Source of the DNA: DASRCB01 sp035653295
GTDB lineage: Bacteria > Acidobacteriota > Terriglobia > Bryobacterales > Bryobacteraceae
Assembly (NCBI GenBank): GCA_035653295.1
Contig: DASRCB010000226.1
Span: 1-35,809, forward strand
Direction of reading: 5' to 3'
DNA: 35,809 nt
Positions within the stretch are counted from its first letter, which is position 1, and each line of letters opens with the position of its first letter. The notes below the pieces were generated by a model that saw only the letters and a program-made list of their open reading frames with translations, searched no databases and had not been told where the DNA came from. The translations under genes and the position numbers were made by a program. Positions 1 through 7,183 of the stretch are shown here, in pieces.

Positions 1-544
1 CGCTGCCTTTCGCGAACTCGAGGTAATTCCCGGTCGCGGCCCGATCCACGGCCCGGTTCAACAGCGCCAGATCCGTGGTCCATGGCTGGAGAACGGCCAG
101 CCTGTGGTTCAGCGTGAACACCCCGATGTAGGTGTTCGGCAGCACGCCGCTGCGCAGGAAATCGCGGACTGCCTGCGTCGCGCGCGCGCGATTGTCGTAG
201 CTCATGCGCTCGAGCACGATGGAGACCAGGTTGATTTCACGCAGAGGATCGTATACCGGCTTCACCGCCATTGCCGGCGCGCGCTCATTCGCGCGGGAAG
301 CGAACACCTGTTTGCCGGTTCGGAATTGAAAACTGCGCGGCGTCTGCTTCACGCCGTCTTCGAACACCTGTACTTCGTCGGGCCGCAGATCCGTGACGAG
401 CTTGTTATGTTTGTCCCGGGCGACAAAATCGAGCAGGACTTCCTGGGCGCCGGTGCGGATTACGACGTCGGACGCCTTGTTTGCCGATTCCTGCGCGCGA
501 ATTGCCGCGACAAGGAGGGCAAAGATTACGAGAAATCGGAACAT
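1..544 (-). CDS. VWFA-related domain protein, N-terminal part (cut by window edge)
   Basis: The minus strand is open from an ATG at 544-542 to the window edge, giving 181 residues. It begins with a signal peptide (MFRFLVIFALLVAAIRAQES). Next comes the opening signature of the VWFA-related domain common in Acidobacteria: a 'VLLDFVARDKHNKLVTDL' strand, then 'VFEDGVKQ'. The position where a classical VWA domain carries the metal-binding DxSxS reads 'INLVSIVLERMSYDNR', so the MIDAS aspartate and serines are missing. The protein is therefore probably an exported, non-metal-binding member. The family role is unknown, though protein-protein interaction at the cell surface is usually assumed. It lies downstream of modA on the same strand with an 80-nt gap. 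The overlapping plus-strand frame at 104-658 is its shadow. The C-terminus is outside the window. Confidence 0.82.
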   Translation of the reverse strand, partial: MFRFLVIFALLVAAIRAQESANKASDVVIRTGAQEVLLDFVARDKHNKLVTDLRPDEVQVFEDGVKQTPRSFQFRTGKQVFASRANERAPAMAVKPVYDPLREINLVSIVLERMSYDNRARATQAVRDFLRSGVLPNTYIGVFTLNHRLAVLQPWTTDLALLNRAVDRAATGNYLEFAKGS

Positions 545-623
545 AAGGGGCCCGGCGTCCACAGGACGGCGGCGTGCAGGCCGCGGTTCCGGTTGAGAGC
601 CTCATGTGGCAGTGTATCGCGAG

Positions 624-1379
624 CTACTCCTGAGCCGGCATCAGCCCGTGCTCGATGAGCAGTTTCCGCCCTTCCGGACCGAACAGAAATCGCTCGAACT
701 CTCGTGCGCTGTCCTTGTGCACCGAGCTGGCGACAATGCCGAGCGCCTGGCGGATGGGGGCGTGGTCGGGCGGCAGCAGCACCGCATCCGGCTTGCCGAC
801 CAGCAGGGACCAGGCTGTGATCACCGCATCGGCGTTGCCAGTCTCGGCGAACTGGAGCGCCTGGCGGACGTTCTCGCCGTAGACGACGCGGCTTCGAACG
901 GCGTCCCAGATCCCACGGCGCTGGAGGAAGTCGCGGGCGGCCGCGCCGTAGGGAGCATGCTCAGGATTGGCGATCGCCAGATGGACCAGGTCTGGCCGCT
1001 GGAGTTGGCTGACGTCTCGGAAGCGGCTGTCACGTGACCACAGTCCCAGTCGCCCCAGCGCATAAATTCTGACTGATGCCGGATCGACTACGCCGCGGGC
1101 CGCCAGATCCCGAACGTACTGTTCGTTGGCCGACAGGAAGACATCGTAAGGCGCCCCGTTTTCAATCTGTTGGCGAAGGATGCCGCTGGCCCCGAGGGTC
1201 ACGGTGACGTGGATGCCGGCTTGCTTTTCGAATGACTGGACGAGCGGGGTTTGAAGGTCTGCCAGGTCGGCTGCTGCGGCGACGGTCAACTCAGATTGAG
1301 CCCATACTGATGCCATAAGCAGACTTGACAAAAGTACACTAAGGTTTGATACTGAGTACAGGCTTAATGAAGTCCGCAA
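624..1379 (-). CDS. modA: Molybdate ABC transporter periplasmic binding protein ModA
   Basis: This periplasmic solute-binding protein for molybdate/tungstate feeds ModBC. The mature part starts 'SELTVAAAADLADLQTPLVQSFEKQ' (split here as SELTVAAAADL and ADLQTPLVQSF) and continues with 'VTLGASGILRQQIENGAPYD' and 'DVFLSAN', the ModA ligand-binding signature, then 'GLWSRD', 'IANPEHAPYG' and a C-terminal 'LIEHGLMPAQE'. The start is uncertain. A TTG at 1379 gives a 251-residue protein with a normal signal peptide ending at VWAQS and avoids dnaK. ATGs at 1406 and 1418 would overlap the dnaK start, and an ATG at 1316 would remove most of the signal peptide. No convincing Shine-Dalgarno sequence separates them. 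modB and modC are not adjacent: the next gene is a VWFA protein, so this looks like an orphan binding protein. It is divergent from dnaK. Confidence 0.9.
   Translation of the reverse strand: MRTSLSLYSVSNLSVLLSSLLMASVWAQSELTVAAAADLADLQTPLVQSFEKQAGIHVTVTLGASGILRQQIENGAPYDVFLSANEQYVRDLAARGVVDPASVRIYALGRLGLWSRDSRFRDVSQLQRPDLVHLAIANPEHAPYGAAARDFLQRRGIWDAVRSRVVYGENVRQALQFAETGNADAVITAWSLLVGKPDAVLLPPDHAPIRQALGIVASSVHKDSAREFERFLFGPEGRKLLIEHGLMPAQE
1324..1344 (+). promoter_or_regulatory. Possible HspR operator (degenerate HAIR repeat) over the -35 box
   Basis: HspR binds HAIR sites of the form CTTGAGT-N7-ACTCAAG. Here CTTGACA (1324-1330), N7, ACTAAGG (1338-1344) keeps the spacing and matches 5 of 7 bases in each half. 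It covers the -35 hexamer, where repression would be expected. The two arms are poorly complementary to each other. A second imperfect repeat, GTACAC (1334-1339) and GAGTAC (1354-1359), brackets the -10 box. That hspR is the third gene of this operon supports an operator here; the exact site is tentative. Confidence 0.35.
1325..1353 (+). promoter_or_regulatory. Sigma70-type promoter of the dnaK operon
   Basis: A perfect -35 box TTGACA (1325-1330) is followed by a 17-nt spacer and GATACT (1348-1353, 5 of 6 to TATAAT with the first base off). A start near 1360 would leave a leader of about 45 nt before the dnaK ATG at 1405, with GGGAGG at 1386-1391 as a distant ribosome site. This is the best promoter match in the window. 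No CIRCE element (the HrcA operator) is seen in the leader. Confidence 0.7.
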
Positions 1380-1404
1380 TCGTCCGGGAGGGACCAGAAA
1401 AGAC

Positions 1405-3330
1405 ATGAGCAAGATCATAGGAATCGACCTCGGGACCACAAACTCGGTTGTCGCCGTCATGGAGGGCGGGCAGCCGGTCGTCATTCCGAATCAGGAAGGC
1501 GGTCGTACTACTCCATCTGTCGTGGCGTTCACAAAGAATGGAGAACGCCTTGTCGGTCAGGTGGCCAAGCGGCAGTCGGTGACGAACCCCGAGAATACCA
1601 TTTACTCCATCAAGCGCTTCATGGGGCGCCGCTTCAACGAAGTCTCCGAGGAGATGAAGCTGGTTCCTTACAAAGTGGCGCCAGGCGACAGCGGTGACGC
1701 GCGCGTGGAAGTGATGGGGAAGAAATACTCGCCGCCCGAAATTTCGGCCATGATCCTGGGCAAGCTGAAGGAAGCTGCCGAGGCGTATCTGGGCGAAAAA
1801 GTCACCAAAGCGGTGATCACGGTCCCGGCCTACTTTAATGACGCGCAGCGGCAGGCGACGAAGGATGCCGGCCAGATCGCCGGTCTCGAAGTGATGCGCA
1901 TCATCAACGAGCCGACGGCCGCGGCGCTGGCCTACGGGCTGGACAAGAAGAAGGACGAGACCATCGCCGTGTACGATTTCGGCGGCGGCACGTTCGATAT
2001 CTCCATCCTGGAGGTTGGCGACGGCGTGGTGGAGGTGAAGTCGACCAATGGCGACACCCATCTGGGCGGCGACAACATCGACCAGCGCATCATCGACTGG
2101 CTCATCACGGAGTTCAAACGCGACACCGGCGTGGATGTCTCCAAAGATCAGATGGCATTGCAGCGGCTGAAAGAAGCCGCGGAGAAGGCAAAGATCGAGC
2201 TCTCCACGACGATGGAGACGGAGATCAACCTGCCCTTCCTGACGGCCGATCAGACCGGGCCGAAGCACCTGAACGTGCGGCTGACGCGCGCACGGTTCCA
2301 GGAGATGGTTGCCGACATTCTGGAGCGCAGCATCGAGCCCTGTAAGAAGGCGCTGGCCGATGCCGGGGTGACGCCGCAGCAGATCGACGAGGTAGTCCTG
2401 GTCGGCGGTTCGACTCGTATCCCCAAAGTGCAGGAGATCGTCCGCACCCTGTTCGGCAAGGAGCCGAACAAGACCGTGAACCCCGACGAAGTGGTCGCGG
2501 TGGGCGCGGCGGTGCAGGGCGGCGTCCTGGGCGGCGAAGTGAAGGATGTGCTGCTGCTGGACGTGACCCCGCTCTCACTGGGCATCGAGACCCTGGGCGG
2601 CGTGTTTACGAAGCTGATCGACCGCAATACGACCATTCCGACGCGCAAGAGCGAGACCTTCTCGACGGCGGCCGACAATCAGACCTCGGTCGAGATCAAG
2701 GTCTACCAGGGCGAGCGCGCGATGGCGCGAGACAACCGCCTGCTGGGCGTGTTCCAGCTGGTGGGGATTCCGCCCGCGCCGCGGGGTATTCCGCAGATCG
2801 AAGTGACGTTCGACATCGACGCCAACGGCATCCTGAACGTCACGGCGAAAGACAAGGCGACCAACAACGAACAGAAGATCACCATCACGTCTTCTTCCGG
2901 CCTCAGCAAGGAGGAAGTGGAGAAGATGGCGAGGGAAGCCGAATCGCATGCCGGCGAGGACCGCAGGCATCGCGAGGAGATCGAGGCGCGCAATCGCGCC
3001 GACAGCCTGGTCTACAACCTCGAGAAGACGCTGCGCGACAACCGCTCGAAGGTGAGCGACGCGGAAGCGAAGGACGTGGAGAGCGCCATCGAGGAAACGA
3101 AGAAGGCGATTCAGGAAGGCGGTCTGGACAAGATCAACCAGGCGGCCTCTCGTCTGGAGACCGCCGGCCACAAACTGGCGGAGGCCATGTATCGCGCTTC
3201 ATCGCAGGCGGGCGGCGGGGCCGGGCCGCAGCAGGGTCCGTCGGGGGACGGCGCTGGCGCGAGCCAGCAGCAACCGCCGAAGGACAACGTGGTTGACGCC
3301 GAGTTCGTCGACGTGGAAGACAAGAAATAA
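1405..3330 (+). CDS. dnaK: Chaperone DnaK (Hsp70)
   Basis: This is a full-length 641-residue cytosolic Hsp70 that folds and protects client proteins in an ATP cycle driven by DnaJ and GrpE. Family landmarks are in order: the phosphate loop 'IIGIDLGTTNSVVAVMEGG' at residue 4, 'NEPTAAALAYG' near 170, 'VYDFGGGTFDISIL' near 190, and 'VLVGGSTRIPKVQ' near 335. The substrate-binding domain ('DVTPLSLGIETLGG', then 'KITITSSSGLS') follows. A helical lid then leads to a Gly/Gln-rich tail ending in VVDAEFVDVEDKK, the usual DnaK C-terminus. It is first in the dnaK-dnaJ-hspR operon. grpE is absent from the cluster and must lie elsewhere. Expression is probably from the promoter at 1325-1353 under HspR control. 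Confidence 0.98.
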   Translation: MSKIIGIDLGTTNSVVAVMEGGQPVVIPNQEGGRTTPSVVAFTKNGERLVGQVAKRQSVTNPENTIYSIKRFMGRRFNEVSEEMKLVPYKVAPGDSGDARVEVMGKKYSPPEISAMILGKLKEAAEAYLGEKVTKAVITVPAYFNDAQRQATKDAGQIAGLEVMRIINEPTAAALAYGLDKKKDETIAVYDFGGGTFDISILEVGDGVVEVKSTNGDTHLGGDNIDQRIIDWLITEFKRDTGVDVSKDQMALQRLKEAAEKAKIELSTTMETEINLPFLTADQTGPKHLNVRLTRARFQEMVADILERSIEPCKKALADAGVTPQQIDEVVLVGGSTRIPKVQEIVRTLFGKEPNKTVNPDEVVAVGAAVQGGVLGGEVKDVLLLDVTPLSLGIETLGGVFTKLIDRNTTIPTRKSETFSTAADNQTSVEIKVYQGERAMARDNRLLGVFQLVGIPPAPRGIPQIEVTFDIDANGILNVTAKDKATNNEQKITITSSSGLSKEEVEKMAREAESHAGEDRRHREEIEARNRADSLVYNLEKTLRDNRSKVSDAEAKDVESAIEETKKAIQEGGLDKINQAASRLETAGHKLAEAMYRASSQAGGGAGPQQGPSGDGAGASQQQPPKDNVVDAEFVDVEDKK

Positions 3331-3342
3331 GTGAGTGGTCAG

Positions 3343-3367
3343 GGTCCCCGGTGAACCGCCGGGGACC
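3343..3367 (+). other. Intercistronic hairpin between dnaK and dnaJ
   Basis: GGTCCCCGG (3343-3351) and CCGGGGACC (3359-3367) form a perfect 9-bp stem with a 7-nt loop in the 48-nt gap between the genes. No T-run follows, so it is not an ordinary terminator. The right arm contains GGGGA, the only Shine-Dalgarno-like stretch before the dnaJ ATG (3379). The stem may therefore stabilise the dnaK message or limit dnaJ translation. A competing pairing of GTGGTC (3335-3340) with GACCAC (3364-3369) would open the main stem. Confidence 0.6.
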
Positions 3368-3378
3368 ACAAATTTCTT

Positions 3379-4566
3379 ATGCCTGCCTCCACCAAACAGG
3401 ACTATTACGAGATCCTCGGCGTCGCGAAAGGCGCCAAAGAGGACGAGATCCGCAAGGCCTACCGGCGCCTCGCGCGCAAGCACCATCCGGATCTGAATCC
3501 GGGCGATAAAGCCGCCGAGGAGAAATTCAAGACCGTCCAGGAGGCCTACGACGTGCTGAGCGACGCGAAAAAACGGCAGGTCTACGATCAGTACGGTTTC
3601 TATTCCGACAACATCCCGCCGGGCGGTCCGGGAGGCGGCGGCGACGCTCACCGCGGTCCGGGCATGGGCTTCGGAGGCTTCGATTTTTCCGAGTTCGTCA
3701 ATCAGCAGCAGGGCGGTCAGGAGCGCGCCGGCGGCGGGTTTCCGGGGGGAGCCGGCGGCGGCTTCCGGGATATCTTCAGCCAGTTCTTCGGGCGCGGGGG
3801 CCGGGAAGAAGAACCCGTTCCGGAGCGCGGCGACGATCTGGAATACGCCATGGAGATCGGCTTCTGGGAAGGCATCCGCGGGACGCAGCTGAAGCTCAAC
3901 ATTAACCGCCAGGAAAAATGCGACGTATGTGGCGGCTCGGGTTCTGCGGGAGGCGCGACCGCAACCTGCCCACAGTGCAATGGAACCGGCAAGGTCACGC
4001 AGATGGCCGGCGCCATGCGATTCGAGCTGACCTGTCCGCGGTGCGAGGGCCGCGGGCGGCTGCGGAACGTGTGCCCGAAGTGCCACGGTGACGGCCGTCT
4101 GGTGCACAGTGAACCTGTGGAAGTTCGCATCCCGCCGGGAGCGCAGACCGGATCGCGCCTGCGTGTGGGCGGGAAGGGGAACGCCGGCGTTCTCGGCGGC
4201 CCGCCGGGCGACCTGTACATCACGGTCCGCGTGCAGGACCATCCATTTTTCAAGCGCGACGGCGACAACATCGAAGTGGAAGTGCCGGTGACCGTCAGCG
4301 AGGCCGGTCTGGGCGCCAAGATCGAAGTACCCACGATCGATGGCCGGGCGCTGCTCAAGATCCCGCAGGGTACGCAGAACGGTCAGAAGTTCCGGCTTCG
4401 CGAGCGCGGGGTCATGAATTCGCGCCGCAATCAGCGGGGCGATCAGATCGTCCGCGTGGTGATTCAGGCGCCGAATGTTCACGACGAGCGCACGCGCGAG
4501 CTGTTGCGCGAGCTGGCGCAGGTGCAGACGAGCGATCCGCGCAGCGAGATGTGGACTCAGGTATAA
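3379..4566 (+). CDS. dnaJ: Chaperone DnaJ (Hsp40, type I)
   Basis: This 395-residue co-chaperone delivers clients to DnaK and stimulates its ATPase. The J-domain spans residues 6-72 with the essential HPD at 36-38 (RKHHPDLNPG). A Gly/Phe-rich region follows (about 80-155). The zinc-binding domain has all four CxxCxGxG repeats: CDVCGGSG, CPQCNGTG, CPRCEGRG and CPKCHGDG. The C-terminal beta-sandwich domains contain 'VRIPPGAQTGSRLRVGGKG' and 'LLKIPQGTQNGQKFRLRERG'. All landmarks of a functional type I DnaJ are present. It lies 48 nt after dnaK across a strong hairpin and 4 nt before hspR, so the three genes are almost certainly co-transcribed. Confidence 0.97.
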   Translation: MPASTKQDYYEILGVAKGAKEDEIRKAYRRLARKHHPDLNPGDKAAEEKFKTVQEAYDVLSDAKKRQVYDQYGFYSDNIPPGGPGGGGDAHRGPGMGFGGFDFSEFVNQQQGGQERAGGGFPGGAGGGFRDIFSQFFGRGGREEEPVPERGDDLEYAMEIGFWEGIRGTQLKLNINRQEKCDVCGGSGSAGGATATCPQCNGTGKVTQMAGAMRFELTCPRCEGRGRLRNVCPKCHGDGRLVHSEPVEVRIPPGAQTGSRLRVGGKGNAGVLGGPPGDLYITVRVQDHPFFKRDGDNIEVEVPVTVSEAGLGAKIEVPTIDGRALLKIPQGTQNGQKFRLRERGVMNSRRNQRGDQIVRVVIQAPNVHDERTRELLRELAQVQTSDPRSEMWTQV

Positions 4567-4570
4567 ACCC

Positions 4571-5011
4571 ATGGCCCGACCCAAATCCCGAGCGGCGTAC
4601 ATGATCTCCGCGGTAGCGGAGCAGTATCAGATCCACCCGCAGACGCTGCGGCTTTACGAGCGTGAAGGCCTGCTCAAGCCGTCGCGGAGCGAAGGCAACA
4701 CCCGGCTGTACACGGATGAGGACCTGGAGCGGCTGGAGGTGATCCTCAAGCTCACCCGCGACCTCGGTGTGAATCTGGCCGGCGTTGAGATCATTCTCAA
4801 CATGCGCGAGAAGATGGCGGCCATGCAGGAGCAGATCGAGCAGTTCGTGGCCACGCTGAATCAGGAGCTGTCATCGCGGGTGGAGCAGAAGACGGCATCG
4901 CGGGAAGGGCACTCGCTGATTCCGGTGATCCAGCTTGTGCCGGTAAAGAAGGACGCGGCAGCCGCGGCCGAGGGCCGCCGGGGGCGCGAAGGGCGGAATC
5001 GGGAAGCTTAG
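4571..5011 (+). CDS. hspR: HspR-type MerR-family heat-shock repressor
   Basis: This is a 146-residue DNA-binding regulator. A MerR-type winged helix-turn-helix occupies residues 10-75 ('MISAVAEQYQIHPQTLRLYE' then 'REGLLKPSRSEGNTRLYTDED'), followed by the HspR-like 'LTRDLGVNLAGVEIILNMRE' and a short coiled coil. There is no cysteine-based or long drug-binding effector domain. In actinobacteria HspR binds HAIR operators upstream of dnaK with DnaK as co-repressor; the position here as last gene of dnaK-dnaJ-hspR fits the same feedback loop. The ATG at 4571 is 4 nt after the dnaJ stop. The tail is Ala/Arg/Glu-rich and probably disordered. The same frame extends upstream into dnaJ, but that stretch is not HspR-like. 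Confidence 0.9.
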   Translation: MARPKSRAAYMISAVAEQYQIHPQTLRLYEREGLLKPSRSEGNTRLYTDEDLERLEVILKLTRDLGVNLAGVEIILNMREKMAAMQEQIEQFVATLNQELSSRVEQKTASREGHSLIPVIQLVPVKKDAAAAAEGRRGREGRNREA

Positions 5012-5100
5012 CGGCGGGTGATGTTAGGTGGGGACGGGTGATCCTGCCGAACGGTTGCGATCCTGCGATCCCCGCCACTTCGGGTAGGATGCGGCATCCA

Positions 5101-5170
5101 GGCAGGCGAAAGCGCCTGCCCGCCGCGGGCTGAGAGCCCGCCGAGTGCAAGCCAAAGGCTTACACCACAA
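5101..5170. repeat. REP-like unit: three consecutive hairpins
   Basis: Three small inverted repeats stand in a row. They are GGCAGGCG-AAAG-CGCCTGCC (5101-5120), GCGGGCT-GAG-AGCCCGC (5125-5141) and AAGCC-AAA-GGCTT (5149-5161), followed by ACACCACAA. The second and third modules recur almost exactly at 9459-9505 and in part at 9416-9446; the first recurs at 5205-5222. The unit lies downstream of hspR and faces a convergent gene, the usual home of REP/BIME elements. The 5012-5260 gap contains nothing else recognisable. Confidence 0.65.
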
Positions 5171-5204
5171 TCGGCATTGCGGGAGAATGTCCAAAGTCCA
5201 GCGC

Positions 5205-5222
5205 CAGGCGAAAGCGCCTGCC
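5205..5222. repeat. Second copy of the CAGGCG-AAAG-CGCCTG hairpin
   Basis: CAGGCG-AAAG-CGCCTG (5205-5220) plus CC repeats the core of the first hairpin at 5101-5120, 104 nt further on in the same orientation. The segment GGGGCGGCTTCGGGCGG follows, and then the stop of the yoeB-like gene at 5261. Two copies flanking the other modules suggest a composite REP-type element, possibly mobilised in trans by a REP-associated transposase elsewhere in the genome. Confidence 0.5.
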
Positions 5223-5260
5223 CACGGGGCGGCTTCGGGCGGCAGCAAGCCTGCGCAGGT

Positions 5261-5532
5261 TCAGTAGTGATATCGCGCCTGGAGGAAATCGATTCGGTCA
5301 TCGCTGACGCGATAGACGAGGCGATGCTCCTGCGTGATGCGCCTTGACCAACAGCCTGCGAGGACATGACGCAGAGCTTCGGGTTGCGGACGCCCGCGAA
5401 TGGTTCGCGGAGAACCGCCTCGACCAGGTCCAAAATGCGAAGCGCGGTACTGCGGTCCGCTTTTACCCAGTACCGCACGTCTTCCCTGAACTCAGGATCA
5501 AAAAAAGCCGCTCTACTGCCGTGAGCCTTCAC
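5261..5532 (-). pseudogene. yoeB: YoeB-type mRNA interferase toxin, frameshifted
   Basis: The first 51 codons from a GTG at 5532 match the YoeB start (FFDPEFREDVRYWVKADRST, then a 'LREPFAGVRNP' stretch). At about 5380 the matching frame moves by one base: the next frame reads 'EALRHVLAGCWSRRITQEHR' then 'LVYRVSDDRIDFLQARYHY' and stops at 5261. It contains the WSRRI..EHRLVY core and the C-terminal His-Tyr used for catalysis. The span is 272 nt, one short of 90 codons plus stop, so a single-base deletion (or a base missed in a C/G run during sequencing) explains it. As written, the first frame runs on to 5008 with unrelated sequence. Intact YoeB cleaves mRNA in the ribosomal A site. The gene overlaps the antitoxin by 20 nt, as is usual for this pair. 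Confidence 0.85.
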
Positions 5533-5812
5533 CGAGCAACTCTTGCCGCAGTTGAGCGACAGTTGAAGGCTTCGTCTTACGGCCGTTCGCGCGGTGAAGC
5601 GCCGTGAGCAGGCGTCGTGCGTTTCGCGGCGAGCGCAGGAGGTGAGCCGTTTCGAGCAGTCCGGAAAGTTCCGACGCGGGAATCAGCGCTACGTCGCGTG
5701 CGCCACGCCGACGTACGATGACCGTTTCCTGATTATCGAAGACCTGATCGAGAACGCCCGCCAAGTCTTTGCGGAGCGCCGTATATGTCGTTTCAGCGGC
5801 CATCACATCCAT
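5513..5812 (-). CDS. yefM: YefM/Phd-type antitoxin
   Basis: This 99-residue antitoxin (96 if the ATG at 5803 is used) has the Phd/YefM fold. The N-terminal DNA-binding part reads 'TTYTALRKDLAGVLDQVFDN', followed by 'ETVIVRRRGARDVALIPASE', and the family signature 'ETAHLLRSPRNARRLLTAL' is near residue 55. The C-terminal tail would wrap around the toxin. AGGA sits 9 nt before the ATG at 5812, favouring that start. The stop overlaps the toxin GTG by 20 nt. The antitoxin looks intact while the toxin is frameshifted, which is the tolerable direction of decay. Together with the palindrome at 5822-5835, autoregulation by the antitoxin is expected. Confidence 0.92.
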   Translation of the reverse strand: MDVMAAETTYTALRKDLAGVLDQVFDNQETVIVRRRGARDVALIPASELSGLLETAHLLRSPRNARRLLTALHRANGRKTKPSTVAQLRQELLGEGSRQ

Positions 5813-5821
5813 TGTGCCGGA

Positions 5822-5835
5822 TCCTGTACGCAGGA
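5822..5835 (-). promoter_or_regulatory. Candidate YefM operator palindrome
   Basis: TCCTG-TACG-CAGGA is a perfect 5-bp inverted repeat with the core TGTACG, one base from the TGTACA core bound by E. coli YefM. It ends 9 nt before the antitoxin start and lies in the 33-nt gap behind the beta-helix gene. Position and core suggest an autoregulatory operator. A weak terminator for the upstream gene is the alternative. Confidence 0.45.
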
Positions 5836-5845
5836 ACCGAAAACC

Positions 5846-7120
5846 CTACAGTTGCGCGGCCCCGACTGTCTCGTAGCAGCCGATGTCCCAGCCGGAGCCC
5901 TGGGGGCGGGTGACGCCGACGATGTCCTTCGGGACAGCGGTGAGTGAGGCCCCGGCATCGATGGCCGGCGAGCCCGGTTTCAGGCGGTAATCTCCAGCGG
6001 CGGGATTGACGAACAACTGCGGCGGCGCGGCGACCACCGAGTGCACGTCGTATCCGAGGGACTGCCATTTGGCAAGAGTGATGGATGAATCGCCGTTGTC
6101 GTCCGAGAAGTGGCCGACCACGACGTTGTGATCGCTGCGAAAGCCCGTGACGCGCGGCTTTGCGATCAGGATCGAGCCATGGAATGAATCCGGCGTGTAC
6201 AGGATATTGTTCTCCACGACGTTGCCGACAGGGGCTGCGCCGCTCCCATCATCGGGAATGTTGACCACGAAGCGCGCGTTTTTCGCCATCACGATGGTGT
6301 TGTTGTACACCTCGTTGTAGCTGGACCCGTGCGCGCCGTCGATGCCGTAGAGCGAGATCCCGCTGGCGTGATTGTTATAGAGCAGATTATTGCGGAAGAC
6401 GCTGCGATCGACGCCATCGCAGTTAATCCCCGAGCCGCCGCCGGTTCCGTTTTCCCAGATGACGTTGTTCTCCACCAGCGCGTACTCCACGAGCCCGTTG
6501 CCGGGCTGCTCGCTGATGTCCCCGTTCATGTGAATGCCCGCCGAGGTGTTGTGGTGTGAGCGGTTGCCGCGAATGGTCGGATACGTCGAGGTGTTGCTCT
6601 GATAAATGCCGTGCTCGTGGTTGTGGTCCGTCTCGTTGTTTTCGATCAGGACATGGTTCGAGAACGCGGTGAAGATTCCCGTCAGCCTGCTGTCGTGGAC
6701 GTGATTGTTCCGCACGGTAATGCGGTCCGTCACGCGCACGTCGATCGCATATCTGGGCGAGCCCGCGATCTCAAAGCCCTCGACAACCCAGTCGGTCACC
6801 TCGGTATCGAAGTTCTCCACCTCGACGATGCTGTTGTGGCGGTTCTCCGGGCCGGGCTTGTCGAGGAGAACGTGTGCGCCTTTGGCCGCTGACAGCGTCT
6901 TGGGCGCGGTCTGGCCGCCGGATATCCCGATGCGGCAGCCTCGATACGTCCCTGGCCCGACGAGGATGGTATCGCCGGGCGCGATCATATCGACGGCGTG
7001 CTGGAGCGTGGCCCACGGTTTGGCCGCTGTGCCCGGGTTGGCGTCGTGACCGTTGGCCGCAACGTAGTACGTGGCGGCATGACAGCCGCAGCAGGCCAGC
7101 AGGAGGGCTATGGTTCGCAC
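5846..7120 (-). CDS. Exported right-handed parallel beta-helix protein
   Basis: This 424-residue protein starts at GTG 7120. The N-terminus MRTIALLLACCGCHAATYYV is a signal peptide with an LLAC lipobox-like site, so it may be a lipoprotein. 'ANGHDANPGTAAKPWATLQH' and 'AVDMIAPGDTILVGPGTYRG' form the cap typical of DUF1565/pectate-lyase-like proteins. Regular coils of about 22 residues rich in N and G follow (RNNHVHDSRLTGIF, IENNETDHNHEHGIY, VENNVIWENGTGGG, FRNNLLYNNHASGI, EVYNNTIV). The C-terminal 'DYRLKPGSPAIDAGASLT' and 'WDIGCYE' are common at the end of such helices. These proteins usually bind or cleave polysaccharides. No catalytic residues can be assigned, so the substrate is unknown. 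It is probably co-transcribed with the similar gene 63 nt upstream. Confidence 0.85.
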   Translation of the reverse strand: MRTIALLLACCGCHAATYYVAANGHDANPGTAAKPWATLQHAVDMIAPGDTILVGPGTYRGCRIGISGGQTAPKTLSAAKGAHVLLDKPGPENRHNSIVEVENFDTEVTDWVVEGFEIAGSPRYAIDVRVTDRITVRNNHVHDSRLTGIFTAFSNHVLIENNETDHNHEHGIYQSNTSTYPTIRGNRSHHNTSAGIHMNGDISEQPGNGLVEYALVENNVIWENGTGGGSGINCDGVDRSVFRNNLLYNNHASGISLYGIDGAHGSSYNEVYNNTIVMAKNARFVVNIPDDGSGAAPVGNVVENNILYTPDSFHGSILIAKPRVTGFRSDHNVVVGHFSDDNGDSSITLAKWQSLGYDVHSVVAAPPQLFVNPAAGDYRLKPGSPAIDAGASLTAVPKDIVGVTRPQGSGWDIGCYETVGAAQL

Positions 7121-7183
7121 GAGTCGAGAGTACTGTAAGACCGACCCTGAGATGCAAGACCGGAAATGCCTGACGCGAACGGG

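Noticed and set aside
104..658. A 184-codon plus-strand frame at the left edge
   Set aside because: The minus strand encodes a signal peptide and VWFA-related domain start; the plus frame is its shadow.
1380..1484. N-terminal extension of modA from the ATG at 1484
   Set aside because: It would run antisense through the dnaK start and promoter leader and places about 35 non-hydrophobic residues before the signal peptide.
5125..5170. CTGAGA next to stems, resembling part of a TPP riboswitch
   Set aside because: The second TPP core is absent, no thiamine gene follows, and the sequence recurs as a dispersed hairpin repeat behind genes.
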